Shown: piece by piece, positions 9,737 through 20,967 of the stretch
Position numbering within the stretch: the stretch's first letter is position 1
Layout of the letters: every line of letters begins with the position of its first letter
Source: Sanguibacter inulinus
Lineage (GTDB): Bacteria > Actinomycetota > Actinomycetes > Actinomycetales > Cellulomonadaceae
Direction of reading: 5' to 3'
Length of the DNA: 64,000 nt
Assembly: GCF_013415325.1 (NCBI RefSeq)
Contig: NZ_JACBYE010000004.1
Span: forward strand, 1-64,000
Translations under genes and position numbers: made by a program
Notes under the pieces: model-generated
What the model saw: only the letters and a program-made list of their open reading frames with translations
Databases searched by the model: none
Told to the model about the DNA's origin: nothing

Positions 9737-10153
9737 TCAGGCGAAGGCGTCCGCCACGTCCATCAGCCGCGACCGGATGATGAAGCGCACCCCCTCGGGG
9801 CTCTCGACCGAGAAGCCCGAACCGCGCCCTGGGACCACGTCGACCGTCAGGTGCGTGTGGCGCCAGTACGCGAACTGCTCGGTCGACATCCAGAAGTCGA
9901 TGGTCTGCGACTGCGCGCCGCCGGCTCCCTGGTCGGCGATGTCGAAGCGCCCGAGGAGGACGTCGGCCGCCGAGGTGAACAGCTCGCCCGCGGGGTAGCA
10001 CATGGGCGACGAGCCGTCGCAGCACCCGCCAGACTGGTGGAACATCAGCGGCCCGTGCTGCTCCCACAACCTGCGCAGCAGCTCGACAGCGCTGTCCGTC
10101 GCGGCGACCCGCGACTGTGTCTCGCCGTCGATGACGACGTCGGCGTCGATCAT
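9737..10153 (-). CDS. DUF779 family protein
   Basis: 138-aa cytoplasmic protein of the DUF779 family, whose genes are characteristically next to aldehyde dehydrogenases. The Cys-rich stretch SGGCCDGSSPMCY near residues 41-53 is the family hallmark and suggests metal or redox chemistry, though none is proven. The WRHTHLTVDVVPGRGSGFSVE stretch near residue 97 is also typical. It lies 30 bases downstream of the aldehyde dehydrogenase on the same strand and shares its terminator. It probably supports aldehyde detoxification, as inferred from context. Confidence 0.88.
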   Translation of the reverse strand: MIDADVVIDGETQSRVAATDSAVELLRRLWEQHGPLMFHQSGGCCDGSSPMCYPAGELFTSAADVLLGRFDIADQGAGGAQSQTIDFWMSTEQFAYWRHTHLTVDVVPGRGSGFSVESPEGVRFIIRSRLMDVADAFA

Positions 10154-10183
10154 GGATCCTCCTCGATGAGTCCCAGCACGCTC

Positions 10184-11707
10184 CTAGAAGAACCCGAGGG
10201 CCGACTCCGAATAGCTCACCAGCAGGTTCTTCGTCTGCTGGTAGTGGTCGAGCGCGAGCTTGCTGTTCTCCCGCCCGATCCCCGAGCTCTTGTACCCGCC
10301 GAAGGCCGCCCCGGCCGGGTACGCGTGGTAGTTGTTCACCCACACGCGTCCCGCCTTGATGTCTCGCCCTGCGCGGTAGGCGAGGTTCCCGTTGCGCGAC
10401 CACACGCCGGCCCCGAGGCCGTAGAGCGTGTCGTTCGCCTTCGCGATGGCGTCGGCGTAGTCGTCGAAGCTCGTCACCGCGACCACCGGCCCGAAGATCT
10501 CCTCCTGGAAGATCCGCATCGAGTTCTGCCCCTCGAAGATCGTCGGGGCGACGTAGTAGCCGTCGGTGAGGTCGCCGCCGAGGTCGACCCGCTCGCCGCC
10601 GAGCAGCAGCCGTGCGCCCTCCTGCTTGCCGATGTCGATGTAGCTGAGGATCTTCTCGAGCTGGTCGTTCGAGGCCTGAGCGCCGACCTGGGTGTCGGTG
10701 TCGAGAGGGTTCCCCTGGACGGCCTTCTTCGTCCGGTCGAGGGCGTCGGAGAGGAAGGTGTCGTAGATCGGCTTCTGGATCAGCGACCGCGACGGGCAGG
10801 TGCACACCTCGCCCTGGTTGAAGGCGAAGAGCACGAAACCCTCTTGCGCCTTGTCGTAGTACGAGTCGTTCTTGTCGGCCACGTCCTCGAAGAAGATGTT
10901 CGGGCTCTTGCCACCGAGCTCGACCGTCGAGGGGATGAGGTTCGCGCTCGCGTACTGCAAGATCAGCCGGCCCGTGGTCGTCTCGCCCGTGAAGGCGATC
11001 TTGCGGATCCGGGGGCTGGAGGCGAGCGGCTTGCCGGCCTCGAGACCGAAGCCGTTGACGACGTTGAGCACGCCCGGCGGGAGGATGTCGCCGATGAGCT
11101 CGATCAGCACGAGGATCGACACGGGTGTCTGCTCGGCGGGCTTGAGCACGATGGTGTTTCCGCCTGCGAGGGCGGGTGCGAGCTTCCACGTGGCCATGAG
11201 GATCGGGAAGTTCCACGGGATGATCTGCCCGACGACACCGAGGGGCTCGGCGTAGTGGTAGGCGACGGTGTCGTTGTCGAGCTCGGTGAACTCGCCCTCC
11301 TGCGCGCGGATGACCGACGCGAAGTACCTGAAGTGGTCCGCGGCGAGGGGCAGGTCGGCGTTGAGCGGCTCACGGACCGGCTTGCCGTTGTCCCAGGTCT
11401 CGGCGACGGCGAGCAGCTCGAGGTTCGCGTCGATGACGTCGGCGATCTTGTTGAGCACGTCGGCGCGCTCGGTGCCTGTGGTCTTGCCCCACGAGGGGGC
11501 TGCCTTGTGCGCGGCGTCGAGGGCCGCCTCGATGTCCTCGGCCGTGCCGCGGGCGACCTCGGCGAAGGGCTTGCCGTTGACGGGGGAGATGTCTTCGAAG
11601 TACTGGCCCTTGACGGGGGCGACCCAGGTGCCGCCGATCCAGTGCTCGTAGCGGGGCTTGAAGGTGACGAGTGCTCCCGGGGTGCCGGGGGCTGCGTAGA
11701 CGGTCAT
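10184..11707 (-). CDS. NAD-dependent aldehyde dehydrogenase (ExaC/AcoD-like)
   Basis: 507-aa enzyme that oxidises an aldehyde, probably acetaldehyde or a related short aldehyde, to the acid with NAD(P). The catalytic Cys is in GEVCTCPSR near residue 302 and the general-base Glu in VELGGKSPN near 263. The nucleotide-site stretch FTGETTTGR is also present. The GEVCTCPSR form and the DUF779 partner are typical of the acetaldehyde dehydrogenase II group. The ATG is preceded by GAAGGAG at good spacing. A TAGCGT -10-like element and direct repeats lie upstream. The GAF regulator encoded next on the same strand is the likely controller. Confidence 0.9.
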   Translation of the reverse strand: MTVYAAPGTPGALVTFKPRYEHWIGGTWVAPVKGQYFEDISPVNGKPFAEVARGTAEDIEAALDAAHKAAPSWGKTTGTERADVLNKIADVIDANLELLAVAETWDNGKPVREPLNADLPLAADHFRYFASVIRAQEGEFTELDNDTVAYHYAEPLGVVGQIIPWNFPILMATWKLAPALAGGNTIVLKPAEQTPVSILVLIELIGDILPPGVLNVVNGFGLEAGKPLASSPRIRKIAFTGETTTGRLILQYASANLIPSTVELGGKSPNIFFEDVADKNDSYYDKAQEGFVLFAFNQGEVCTCPSRSLIQKPIYDTFLSDALDRTKKAVQGNPLDTDTQVGAQASNDQLEKILSYIDIGKQEGARLLLGGERVDLGGDLTDGYYVAPTIFEGQNSMRIFQEEIFGPVVAVTSFDDYADAIAKANDTLYGLGAGVWSRNGNLAYRAGRDIKAGRVWVNNYHAYPAGAAFGGYKSSGIGRENSKLALDHYQQTKNLLVSYSESALGFF

Positions 11708-11765
11708 GTGTGCTCCTTCGACGACGCTGTCTGATGAGCGCCCGGCGGTGACCGGGCTCTCCTCG

Positions 11766-11798
11766 ACGCTAGGCCCGCCGAGGTTGCATCGAGTTGCA
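11766..11798 (-). promoter_or_regulatory. Candidate promoter and operator of aldehyde dehydrogenase
   Basis: On the minus strand TAGCGT (11771-11766) can serve as -10. Two direct GTTGCA/TGCAAC copies, at 11783-11788 and 11793-11798, are exactly 10 bases (one helical turn) apart and cover the expected -35 region. They are candidate contact sites for the GAF-domain regulator at 11868-13250. Confidence 0.4.
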
Positions 11799-11799
11799 C

Positions 11800-11831
11800 G
11801 AGCGGTCGAGCGGTCGAGCGGTCGAGCGGTC
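11800..11831 (+). repeat. Four tandem copies of GAGCGGTC
   Basis: Four exact 8-bp units run from 11800 to 11831, followed by a degenerate fifth (gaacg). They lie between the aldehyde dehydrogenase promoter and the end of the regulator gene. This is either a simple repeat or a set of protein-binding sites. Confidence 0.8.
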
Positions 11832-11867
11832 GAACGCCGGGCGCGCCGCGACTTCTCGCCCAGGTCG

Positions 11868-13250
11868 TCAGGGCGTCGCCCGGCCGAGCCTCACCTCGAG
11901 GTCTTCGAGGTGCGCGACGACAGCAGCCCGGCGGGGCGAGCGACCGGGCAGCAGCCGCAGGCACGCCGTCCACAGCTCGACGTCGTCCGCGCCCTCGGCG
12001 GTCCGCGCGAAGGCGAGGAGGGTGTCGACCCCGGCGTCGGCGAGCAGCGACTCGCGCAGCCGGCGGCTCACCTCGCTGCGCGCAGCGGCGACCCCGGGCG
12101 AGGCGGACCCTGGCAGGACGGGGCCGACGTACCCCGCGAAGGCGACCCTGTGAGCGCCGCGGTCGAGGAAGGCGAGCACCTGAGAGGCGTCGAGGTCGAG
12201 CGGCGTGCCCACCCTGTAGGGACGCGAGAGGACCTGGAGCGATGCGGGCTCGAGCGCCCTGCGCAGGCGCACCATCTCCGCGCGCAGGGTGACGAGGGCG
12301 TCGTCGCGACCGTAGACGGCGGTCGCGAGCTCCTCGGCGCCGAGGCCGCGCGGGTGCCAGGCGAGCAGCGTGAGGATCTCGGCGTGCCGCCCGCTCAGGA
12401 CCAGCCTGTCTCCGTCGACCTCGAGCAGCGCGTCGTCCCGCCCGAGGACCCGCAGCAGCGGGGCGCGCCCGCGGGTGGTGCCAGCCTGCCCGGCGGGCTG
12501 CGCCGTCTCTGCTGCTGGTGCGGCCTTCGCCGCGGTGGGTGCTGCGAGCCGCCGCAGCGTGAAGCCCGACGGCCGCCGCACCGGCCTGCGCGCGAGCCGG
12601 TCTTCGAGGGTGAGCAGGTGCAGCTCGGCCTCGACGGCGAGCGCCGTCGCCTCGACGAGGGCGAGGGTCGTGGGCGCCACGGCGTCGTCACCCCCGGTGA
12701 TGTCGATGACCCCGAGCAGCGAGCCCGTCGCGCGGTCGTGCACGGGGACGGCTGTGCAGCTCCACGGGTGCACGATCCGCGCGAAGTGCTCGGTCCGTCG
12801 GATCTGCACGGCACGGTCGAGCACGAGCGCCGTCCCGGGGGCGTTGGTGCCCACGGCGGTCTCGGACCAGTCGGTCCCGGCCACAAAACCCATGCTCTCC
12901 GCCCGACGGCGGACGTCGTGGTCACCGTCGACCCAGAGCAGCCGGCCGGCCTGGTCTCCGACGGCCACCATGAGACCGGTGTCGGTCGTGTGCCGCACGA
13001 GGAGCGTCTGGATCGTGCCGAGGACGCGCGTGAGCGGGTGCTGGTCTCGGACGGCCCGGAGAGAGTCGTCGAGCAGGGTCGGCTCGGGTACGGCGTCAGG
13101 GTCGAGACGTGAGGCCGACGAGCGCACCCACGAGGCGTGCACCAGATCACGCACGCCGCCGGGCTGTGCAGGCAGCGGGGGGAGGACGGGCAGACCAGAG
13201 CGGGCGGACAGGACCGGCAGCGCCGCCGGTGCGTCCGACGGAGTGTGCAT
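11868..13250 (-). CDS. GAF-domain transcriptional regulator (AcoR-like N-terminus, winged-helix C-terminus)
   Basis: 460-aa putative regulator. The N-terminal part starts with [19 protein letters not shown], which resembles the start of AcoR-type activators. A GAF sensor domain follows (about residues 70-215), including [18 protein letters not shown] and [12 protein letters not shown]. The C-terminal part (about 290-375) reads [25 protein letters not shown] and fits a winged-helix/OmpR-like DNA-binding domain rather than a sigma-54 AAA+ domain. The frame stays open upstream, but ATG 13250 gives the best family start. Its place upstream of aldehyde dehydrogenase and DUF779 suggests that it controls them in response to a small molecule. 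Confidence 0.75.
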   Translation of the reverse strand: MHTPSDAPAALPVLSARSGLPVLPPLPAQPGGVRDLVHASWVRSSASRLDPDAVPEPTLLDDSLRAVRDQHPLTRVLGTIQTLLVRHTTDTGLMVAVGDQAGRLLWVDGDHDVRRRAESMGFVAGTDWSETAVGTNAPGTALVLDRAVQIRRTEHFARIVHPWSCTAVPVHDRATGSLLGVIDITGGDDAVAPTTLALVEATALAVEAELHLLTLEDRLARRPVRRPSGFTLRRLAAPTAAKAAPAAETAQPAGQAGTTRGRAPLLRVLGRDDALLEVDGDRLVLSGRHAEILTLLAWHPRGLGAEELATAVYGRDDALVTLRAEMVRLRRALEPASLQVLSRPYRVGTPLDLDASQVLAFLDRGAHRVAFAGYVGPVLPGSASPGVAAARSEVSRRLRESLLADAGVDTLLAFARTAEGADDVELWTACLRLLPGRSPRRAAVVAHLEDLEVRLGRATP

Positions 13251-13361
13251 GCGCCGGACCTCCCGTCGTCGCCGGCACGCTCCGTCGCGTGCCGGTCCAG
13301 GTCTGCTCACACGATAGCCCCGGGTCGCACGGCTGTCTCCAGGGGATGCGTGACCGCCGCG

Positions 13362-13416
13362 TGCACCGTGACGGTGCCCTGTCGTAGAATTAGCACTCAG
13401 GCCTCCCGAGTGCTGA
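13362..13416 (+). promoter_or_regulatory. hrcA promoter with CIRCE operator
   Basis: TGCACC (13362-13367) and TAGAAT (13385-13390), with a 17-base spacer, form the promoter. The CIRCE element spans 13390-13416: TTAGCACTC, 9 bases, GAGTGCTGA, with one mismatch to the canonical right arm. The transcription start would fall inside CIRCE, so HrcA binding blocks it. Confidence 0.9.
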
Positions 13417-13514
13417 TGGAGGCCTGACGACAGCCCGACGACAGGCCGATGACAGGGCAGACCGCGCAGGCAGCGCAGAGGCCCCAGGCAGGCGACGACG
13501 TGAAGGAGAGGTCC

Positions 13515-14540
13515 GTGGCGGCGAGCGACGAGCGACGGCTGGACGTCCTGCGCGCGATCGTCGAGGACTACGTCCACACCCGCGAGCCCGTGGGCTCCAA
13601 GGTCCTCGCGGAACGGCACAGCCTCGGCGTCTCGCCCGCGACGATCCGCAACGACATGGCGGTCCTCGAGGAGGGCGGCTTCATCGCGCAGCCCCACACC
13701 TCCGCGGGACGGGTGCCGACCGACAAGGGCTACCGCATGTTCGTCGACCGCCTGGCGGGCGTGAAGGCGCTCAGCGCGGCCGAGAAGAACGCGATCGAGA
13801 CCTTCCTCAACGGCGCGGTCGACCTCGACGACGTCGTCACCCGGGCCGGGCGGCTGCTCGCCCAGCTGACGGGCCAGGTCGCAGTCGTCCAGTACCCCTC
13901 GCTGCGCCGCTCCGGCCTGCGCCACCTCGAGCTCGTCGTCCTCGGCGAGCGCAGGCTCCTCGTGGTCATCATCACCGACACCGGCCGTGTCGAGCAGCGC
14001 ACCCTCGAGCTCGACGCGACCCCCGACGAGATCGTCCTGGTCGCGCTGCGCGCCCGGCTCAACGCCGCCGCAGCCGGCCGGCGCCTCCCGGAGCTGCGCA
14101 CGGCCCTCGACGCGCTCGCGGCCACCTTCGACCCCGAGGACCAGGCGCTCGTCGCGCGGGTCGCCGAGGTCGTCACCGACACGCTCTCCCAGGAGGGCGA
14201 AGAGCGCATCGTGCTCGCCGGGACCGCGAACCTCGCGCACGCGAGCATGCGGTTCGAGCACGCCCTGCGCCCTGTCCTCGAGGCTCTCGAGGAGCAGGTC
14301 GTGCTGCTCAACCTCCTCACCGAGATGGGCGACGACTCCTCAGGGGTCAACGTGCGGATCGGTCACGAGACCCAGCTGACAGGGTTGTTCGAGACCTCGG
14401 TCGTCACGACCGGGTACGGCTCGGACGGCGACTCGGTCGCGACCATCGGGTCGATCGGCCCGACCCGCATGGACTATCCCGCCACGATCGCCTCGGTGCG
14501 GGCCGTCGCCCGCTACCTGTCCAGGATCCTCGGTGCATGA
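13515..14540 (+). CDS. hrcA: Heat-inducible transcription repressor HrcA
   Basis: 341-aa repressor of class I heat-shock genes; it binds CIRCE and is tuned by GroEL. The N-terminal winged helix holds [26 protein letters not shown] and [18 protein letters not shown]. The HrcA dimer/GAF-like domain follows ([17 protein letters not shown] near residue 65). GTG 13515 was chosen because an AAGGAG site lies 6 bases upstream and the homology begins there, although the frame is open further back. Its own promoter carries CIRCE, which indicates autoregulation. dnaJ follows after an internal hairpin. Confidence 0.95.
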   Translation: MAASDERRLDVLRAIVEDYVHTREPVGSKVLAERHSLGVSPATIRNDMAVLEEGGFIAQPHTSAGRVPTDKGYRMFVDRLAGVKALSAAEKNAIETFLNGAVDLDDVVTRAGRLLAQLTGQVAVVQYPSLRRSGLRHLELVVLGERRLLVVIITDTGRVEQRTLELDATPDEIVLVALRARLNAAAAGRRLPELRTALDALAATFDPEDQALVARVAEVVTDTLSQEGEERIVLAGTANLAHASMRFEHALRPVLEALEEQVVLLNLLTEMGDDSSGVNVRIGHETQLTGLFETSVVTTGYGSDGDSVATIGSIGPTRMDYPATIASVRAVARYLSRILGA

Positions 14541-14544
14541 GGCG

Positions 14545-14581
14545 CGTCGTGGCCCCGTCGCCCGGCGGTCTGGCCACGACG
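14545..14581 (+). terminator. Hairpin between hrcA and dnaJ
   Basis: Arms 14545-14554 and 14572-14581 are perfect 10-bp complements (CGTCGTGGCC / GGCCACGACG) with a 17-base loop. It could reduce or end transcription between the two genes, or process the transcript. Confidence 0.5.
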
Positions 14582-14699
14582 TGACGCACGCGATGAAACA
14601 AGAACCCCCGTCCAGACGTTGCAGAGTTCAGAGCGAGCACCGTGGTGCCGCGACAGGACGCCGCACCAGCCCCCTTCGACGAACGGCAGAGACCAACCA

Positions 14700-15818
14700 G
14701 TGAGCGACTACTACGAGGTGCTCGGCGTCGACCGTGACGCCAGCCAGGACCAGATCAAGAAGGCGTACCGCAAGCTCGCCCGCGAGCTGCACCCTGACGT
14801 CGCAGGTCCGGACGCCGAGGACAGGTTCAAGGACGTCGGTCGCGCCTACGAGGTGCTCTCGAACCCTGAGAAGCGCCGGTCCTACGACATGGGTCACGAC
14901 CCGTCGGCTCCGGGCGGCGGCATGAACGGTGGCGGCGGCTTCGGCTTCCAGGACATCTTCGAGACGTTCTTCGGCGGCGGCCAGACCCAGCGCGGCCCGA
15001 TCCCGCGCTCGCGCCGCGGCCAGGACGCCCTCGTGCGCCTGGACATCGACCTCTCCGAGGCAGCCTTCGGCGTGCGCCGCGACATCCAGGTCGACACCGC
15101 GGTGGTCTGCGGGACCTGCTCCGGCTCGTGCTGCCGCCCCGGCACCTCCCCGCGCACCTGCGACGTCTGCAACGGACGCGGCACGGTCCAGCGCGTGGCC
15201 CGCTCCTTCCTCGGCCAGGTCATGACCACGGCCCCGTGCGCGGCCTGCCAGGGCTTCGGCACGACGATCCCCGAGCCCTGCGCCGAGTGCTCCGGCGAGG
15301 GCCGCGTCCGCAGCCGCCGCACGGTCAGCGTCGAGGTGCCCGCGGGCGTCGAGACCGGCAACCGCATCAAGCTCACCTCGCAGGGCGAGGTCGGTCCTGC
15401 CGGCGGTCCTGCCGGTGACCTCTATTTCGAGATCCGCGAGCGCAAGCACGAGACCTTCCTGCGCCGCGGGGACGACCTGCACTGCACGCTCGAGGTGCCG
15501 ATGACCGCTGCCGCCCTCGGCACGGTCATCGAGCTCGAGACCCTCGACGGTCCCGAGTCGGTCGACCTGCGCCCGGGCACGCAGCCCGACCAGGTCATCA
15601 CGCTGAAGAACCTCGGCGTCGGTCACCTGCACGGTGGCGGTCGCGGAGACATCAACGTGCACGTCGAGGTCCAGGTCCCCACGTCGCTGTCCGAGGAGCA
15701 GGCAGAGCTGCTGCGTCAGCTCGCGGTCCTGCGCGGCGAAGAGCGTCCCGAGGGGCGCGTCGCTGCGGCCCACCCGGGTGTCTTCAGCCGGCTGCGTGAG
15801 AAGCTCACCGGCCGCTGA
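14700..15818 (+). CDS. dnaJ: Molecular chaperone DnaJ (DnaJ2 type)
   Basis: 372-aa co-chaperone that stimulates DnaK ATPase and binds unfolded proteins. Domains in order: J domain (HPD at 31-33), a Gly-rich region with a GGG(F) stretch, a zinc-finger domain from about 137 to 205, and C-terminal substrate-binding domains. The last three zinc repeats have the usual CxxCxG form ([24 protein letters not shown]). The first reads CGTCSGSCC, with extra cysteines in place of the usual Gly/Ala. GTG 14700 begins the SDYYEVLGV homology. The gene lies in the hrcA heat-shock unit and overlaps rsmE by 3 bases. Confidence 0.93.
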   Translation: MSDYYEVLGVDRDASQDQIKKAYRKLARELHPDVAGPDAEDRFKDVGRAYEVLSNPEKRRSYDMGHDPSAPGGGMNGGGGFGFQDIFETFFGGGQTQRGPIPRSRRGQDALVRLDIDLSEAAFGVRRDIQVDTAVVCGTCSGSCCRPGTSPRTCDVCNGRGTVQRVARSFLGQVMTTAPCAACQGFGTTIPEPCAECSGEGRVRSRRTVSVEVPAGVETGNRIKLTSQGEVGPAGGPAGDLYFEIRERKHETFLRRGDDLHCTLEVPMTAAALGTVIELETLDGPESVDLRPGTQPDQVITLKNLGVGHLHGGGRGDINVHVEVQVPTSLSEEQAELLRQLAVLRGEERPEGRVAAAHPGVFSRLREKLTGR

Positions 15819-16651
15819 TGAGCGCACCTGTCTTCCTGGCCGAGGCCGGGGACCTGGGGTCTCTGGCCCCGGGTGACACGTACCTCCTCGACGGGCTCGA
15901 GGGGCGGCACGCAGGTGTCGTCCAGCGTCGCGGCGTCGGCGAGCGGATCGACGTCGTCGACGGCGCGGGCCTGCGGCTCACCTGCCGGGTGACGGCTGTG
16001 CAGGCCTCCGAGGTGACCCTCGAGGTCGTCTCGGTCGAGCGCGAGCCGTCCGACGGGGTGTCCGTCGTGCTCGTCCAGGCTCTGGCCAAGGGCGACCGGG
16101 ACGAGCTCGCGATCGAGGCGGCGACCGAGGCCGGCGTGGATGCCGTGCTGCCGTGGCAGGCCGAGAGGTCTGTCGTGGTGTGGCGCGGGGACCGCGCCGC
16201 GAAGTCTCGGGCCCGCTGGGTCGCGACGGTCCGCGCGGCGACCAAGCAGGCCCGGCGTGCCGCGCTGCCAGGTGTCGGCGACGTCGTCGACGCGAAGGGC
16301 CTCGCCGCCCGCACGGCCCAGGTGGTCGCCGCAGGTGGCACGGTCCTCGTCCTGCACGAAGAGGCGACGCTGCCCATCGCCCAGGCTGCGCTGCCTGCGC
16401 TCCCGGCGCTCGGAGCAGGGGCCCAAGAACCGGCTGCCCAGACGCCCGAAGACAGCGCGACGGGCTCGGACGCACTGCGTGAGATCTTGGTGGTCGTCGG
16501 ACCCGAGGGCGGGATCAGCGAGCGGGAGTGCACGCTGCTCACCGAGGCTGGTGCCACGCTCGTCAGGCTCGGCCCGCACGTGCTGCGCACCTCGACCGCC
16601 GGACCGATCGCCGTGGCGCTGCTCTCCGAGCGCCTGGGGCGCTGGGCGTGA
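15818..16651 (+). CDS. rsmE: 16S rRNA (uracil(1498)-N(3))-methyltransferase
   Basis: 277-aa SPOUT methyltransferase that methylates U1498 of 16S rRNA in the 30S subunit. The SAM-binding knot region is clear at the C-terminus: VVVGPEGGISERE and LGPHVLRTSTAGPIA. A PUA-like N-terminal domain occupies about the first 70 residues (YLLDGLEGRHAGVVQRRGVG). Length is slightly over the usual 240-250 because of an Ala-rich insertion around residues 185-215 (LPALPALGAGAQEPAAQTPED). The ATG overlaps the dnaJ stop (TGATG), the common actinobacterial order. Confidence 0.93.
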   Translation: MSAPVFLAEAGDLGSLAPGDTYLLDGLEGRHAGVVQRRGVGERIDVVDGAGLRLTCRVTAVQASEVTLEVVSVEREPSDGVSVVLVQALAKGDRDELAIEAATEAGVDAVLPWQAERSVVVWRGDRAAKSRARWVATVRAATKQARRAALPGVGDVVDAKGLAARTAQVVAAGGTVLVLHEEATLPIAQAALPALPALGAGAQEPAAQTPEDSATGSDALREILVVVGPEGGISERECTLLTEAGATLVRLGPHVLRTSTAGPIAVALLSERLGRWA

Positions 16652-16712
16652 GCGCCTCGCAGCGCACACGATTCAGGCTGACGCCGTCCGGTCGACCGGA
16701 TAGCCTCGGAGG

Positions 16713-17069
16713 ATGACCACGAGCGCACCTGAGCCCGACTGCCTGTTCTGCCTCATCGTCGCGGGGGAGGTGCCCGCGACCATCGTCGCGCGGACCGAGA
16801 ACGTGGTGGCCTTCGAGGACATCAACCCGAGCGCGCCGATGCACGTGCTCGTCGTCCCGACCACGCACCACGGAGACGTGTCGCAGCTCGCGGCAGCAGC
16901 CCCTGACGTGCTCGCGGAGCTGGTCGGTGTCGCCGAGCAGGTCGCCGGCGAGCGTGCCGACGGGCAGTTCCGGCTGATCTTCAACTCGGGTCCTCACGCC
17001 GGGCAGACCGTGTTCCACGTCCACGCCCACGTCCTGGGCGGCACACAGCTCGGCGCCCTCGTCGGCTGA
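16713..17069 (+). CDS. HIT-family nucleotide-binding protein
   Basis: 118-aa histidine-triad protein of the Hint/PKCI branch, which hydrolyses nucleoside phosphoramidates and related adenylates. The catalytic motif HVHAHVLGG starts near residue 102. The N-terminal zinc/loop start CLFCLIVAGEVPATIV is typical of this branch. A TAGCCT -10-like element lies 6 bases before the ATG, while the ggagg abuts the ATG too closely to work as a ribosome site. The gene may therefore be leaderless. It sits between rsmE and phoH, a conserved neighbourhood. Confidence 0.9.
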   Translation: MTTSAPEPDCLFCLIVAGEVPATIVARTENVVAFEDINPSAPMHVLVVPTTHHGDVSQLAAAAPDVLAELVGVAEQVAGERADGQFRLIFNSGPHAGQTVFHVHAHVLGGTQLGALVG

Positions 17070-17163
17070 GCCACCTAGACTGAGGCCCCGCACCACCCCC
17101 GTCCGCTGCACCCCACCCGCACGATCACCGCACCACGAGCCGAAGGACCGAGCACACCGCCCT

Positions 17164-18221
<1,058 letters not shown>

Positions 18222-18225
<4 letters not shown>

Positions 18226-18683
18226 GCATCGAAGTCAACAACGAGTCCGGCTACGAGGTCGACGAGGCCGAGTTCGCCGCCCTCGGACGGTTCGTCCTCG
18301 ACGAGATGCACGTGCACTCGCAGACCGAGCTGTCGATCCTCTTCGTGGGCACCGAGGTGATGACCGAGCTGCACATCCAGTGGATGGACGAGCCCGGCCC
18401 GACCGACGTCCTCTCCTTCCCGATGGACGAGCTCCGTCCCGGGCGCGAGGGCGAGGTCACCCCGGCCGGCCTGCTCGGAGACGTCGTCGTGTGCCCCGAG
18501 GTCGCCGCCGCCCAGGCCGCCGTGGCCGGCCACTCGACGGTCGAGGAGATGCTCCTGCTCACCACGCACGGGATCTTGCACCTGCTCGGCTACGACCACG
18601 CCGAGCCCGAGGAGGAGAAGGAGATGTTCGGCCTGCAGCGCCGGCTCCTGCTCACGTTCCTCGCGGGGCGTCCGACCAGATGA
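18222..18683 (+). CDS. ybeY: Endoribonuclease YbeY (rRNA maturation factor)
   Basis: 153-aa metal-dependent RNase used in 16S rRNA 3'-end maturation and ribosome quality control. The zinc motif [11 protein letters not shown] (residues 117-127) is complete. The [10 protein letters not shown] stretch near residue 65 is also typical. The GTG start overlaps the phoH stop and the stop overlaps the next ATG (ATGA), so all are tightly coupled. The open frame begins earlier at 18141, inside phoH, and was trimmed to the overlap start. Confidence 0.95.
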
Positions 18684-20026
18684 ACATCCTCGACGACGCA
18701 CCGGTCGGCCTGCTCGTCGTGCTGGCCGTCGTCGGCATCCTCCTCGCGGCGCTGCTCAGCGCCGGGGAGGCAGCAGTCACCCGGATCAGCCGGTCGGCCG
18801 TCGCGGAGATCGTCGACAACCGCTCAGACCTCGCGTCGCGCGTGCAGCGCCTCGTCGCAGAACCCGGCCAGACCGCCGCCTCGGCGGCGTTCTTGCGGGT
18901 GTTCGCCGAGATGCTCTCGACGGCGTGCATCACCGTGTGCTTCGCCGCCTTCGTCGACGAGTGGTGGCTCGTGCTGGTCCTCGCGGTCCTCAGCAGCGCC
19001 CTCGTGGCGCTCGTGCTGGTCCGCATCAGCCCGCGCACCATCGGGCGGCACCGGCCGGCGCAGACCCTCGTGCGGCTCAGCGGGCTGCTGTCCGTGACGC
19101 TCGCCGTCGCCGGCCGCGTCACCGCGCTCACCAGCACCGCCCGCGCCACGGCCGAGGCCGAGGAAGAGCACGAGCTGCGCGACATGGTCGACAGGGTCAA
19201 CGACTCCGACGCGATCGAGGACGACGAGCGCACCATGCTGCGCTCCGTCTTCGGCCTGCGGTCGACCCTGACCCGCGAGGTCATGGTCCCGCGCACCGAC
19301 ATGGTCACCTGCGCCGCGTACACCCCGCTGCCCAAGGCGCTCTCGCTGTTCCTGCGGTCAGGGTTCTCCCGCGTCCCGGTGGTCGGCGACTCCGTCGACG
19401 AGCTCCTCGGCGTCGTGTACTTCAAGGACGTCGTCAGAGTGCTCAACGACGCCGAGGACGGTGCCTCGCGGACCGTCGCCAAGGTGATGCGCCAGGCGAC
19501 CTTCGTGCCCGAGTCCAAGCCTGTCGACGACCTGCTGCGCGAGCTCCAGGGTGCTTCGTCGCACATCGCGCTCGTCGTCGACGAGTACGGCGGGATCGCC
19601 GGCCTGGTGACGATCGAGGACGCGATCGAGGAGATCGTCGGCGAGCTCACCGACGAGCACGACGCCGCAGCCCCCGAGGTCGAGGAGACCTCACCGGGGA
19701 CCTACAGGGTCTCCTCCCGCATGCCCGTCGACGAGCTCGGTGAGCTCTTCGACCTCGAGATCGACGACGACGACGTCGACACCGCCGGTGGCCTCCTCGC
19801 GAAGGCCCTCGGCAAGGTGCCGCTCACAGGTGCGACCGCCGACGTCCACGGAGTCCACCTCGTGGCCGAGCGCGTCGACGGACGCAGGCGCCAGCTCGCC
19901 ACCCTTCTCGTCTCCAGGAGCGAGGCCGGAGACCCGGTCACGACCCAGGAACGACGAGTGATCGACGACCACCGTGCGCGCGACGACCTCCGCACGCACC
20001 GCAACCAGCAGGAGAACGCCTCATGA
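18680..20026 (+). CDS. CNNM/CorC-family membrane protein (DUF21-CBS-CorC_HlyC)
   Basis: 448-aa protein with a DUF21 membrane domain (about 1-165, with some four hydrophobic segments), a CBS pair (about 200-325, including [11 protein letters not shown] and [18 protein letters not shown]), and a C-terminal transporter-associated CorC/HlyC domain (about 345-430). Family members are linked to magnesium/cobalt handling; transport itself is not proven for most of them. ATG 18680 overlaps the ybeY stop, and the stop overlaps era (ATGA). The role in this operon is probably inherited gene order rather than a direct part in RNA processing. Confidence 0.9.
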   Translation: MNILDDAPVGLLVVLAVVGILLAALLSAGEAAVTRISRSAVAEIVDNRSDLASRVQRLVAEPGQTAASAAFLRVFAEMLSTACITVCFAAFVDEWWLVLVLAVLSSALVALVLVRISPRTIGRHRPAQTLVRLSGLLSVTLAVAGRVTALTSTARATAEAEEEHELRDMVDRVNDSDAIEDDERTMLRSVFGLRSTLTREVMVPRTDMVTCAAYTPLPKALSLFLRSGFSRVPVVGDSVDELLGVVYFKDVVRVLNDAEDGASRTVAKVMRQATFVPESKPVDDLLRELQGASSHIALVVDEYGGIAGLVTIEDAIEEIVGELTDEHDAAAPEVEETSPGTYRVSSRMPVDELGELFDLEIDDDDVDTAGGLLAKALGKVPLTGATADVHGVHLVAERVDGRRRQLATLLVSRSEAGDPVTTQERRVIDDHRARDDLRTHRNQQENAS

Positions 20027-20967
20027 CCCGCACACCCACCGACGCGCCCGAGGGCACAGTGCACAGGTCGGGGTTCGCCTGCTTCGTCGGCCGCCCCAAC
20101 GCCGGCAAGTCGACGCTCACCAACGCGCTCGTCGGGCAGAAGGTCGCCATCACCTCGGACCGGCCCCAGACGACCCGTCACACGATCCGCGGCATCGTCA
20201 ACCGCCCGGACGCCCAGCTGATCCTCGTCGACACCCCTGGGCTGCACAGGCCGCGCACCCTGCTCGGCGAGCGCCTCAACGACCTCGTCCGCGACACGCT
20301 GTCCGAGGTCGACGTCATCGCCTTCTGCCTCCCCGCCGACCAGAAGATCGGACCCGGCGACAGGTACATCGCGAACCAGCTCGCCGAGCTCAAGGGCGGT
20401 CGCCGCAGCACACCCGTCATCGCTGTCGTCACCAAGGCCGACCTCGTGAGCCACGAAGAGCTCGCGATGCACCTGCTGGCCGTCGACCAGCTGGGGGAGT
20501 GGGCTGACATCGTCCCCGTCTCCGCCAAGGGCGGCTACCAGGTGAGCACCCTCGCCGACGTCCTCGTCACGCACCTGCCCGAGGGTGTCGAGCTCTACCC
20601 GGACGGTGAGCTGACCGACGAGCCGGAGGCCGTCATGGTCGCCGAGCTGGTCCGTGAGGCAGCCCTCGAGGGTGTGCGCGACGAGCTCCCGCACTCCCTC
20701 GCGGTCGTCGTCGACGAGATCCTGCCGCGTGAGGGCAGCAACGGGTCCAACCCGCTCCTCGACGTGCGGGTGAACATCTTCGTCGAGCGCGACAGCCAGA
20801 AGGCCATCATCATCGGCCGTGGAGGATCCCGCCTGCGCCACATCGGCACCGAGTCACGCCGCGGCATCGAGGCGCTGCTGGGCAACCGCGTCTACCTCGA
20901 CCTGCACGTCAAGGTGGCCAAGGACTGGCAGCGCGACCCCAAGCAGATGCGCCGCCTCGGATTCTGA
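20023..20967 (+). CDS. era: GTPase Era
   Basis: 314-aa essential GTPase for 30S subunit assembly that binds the 3' end of 16S rRNA. G1 is GRPNAGKST near residue 22, G3 is DTPGLH and G4 is TKAD. The C-terminal KH domain reads AIIIGRGGSRLRHIG near residue 266. ATG 20023 overlaps the stop of the CNNM gene. A short GTCG-tetraloop hairpin follows immediately, closing the operon. Confidence 0.96.
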   Translation: MTRTPTDAPEGTVHRSGFACFVGRPNAGKSTLTNALVGQKVAITSDRPQTTRHTIRGIVNRPDAQLILVDTPGLHRPRTLLGERLNDLVRDTLSEVDVIAFCLPADQKIGPGDRYIANQLAELKGGRRSTPVIAVVTKADLVSHEELAMHLLAVDQLGEWADIVPVSAKGGYQVSTLADVLVTHLPEGVELYPDGELTDEPEAVMVAELVREAALEGVRDELPHSLAVVVDEILPREGSNGSNPLLDVRVNIFVERDSQKAIIIGRGGSRLRHIGTESRRGIEALLGNRVYLDLHVKVAKDWQRDPKQMRRLGF

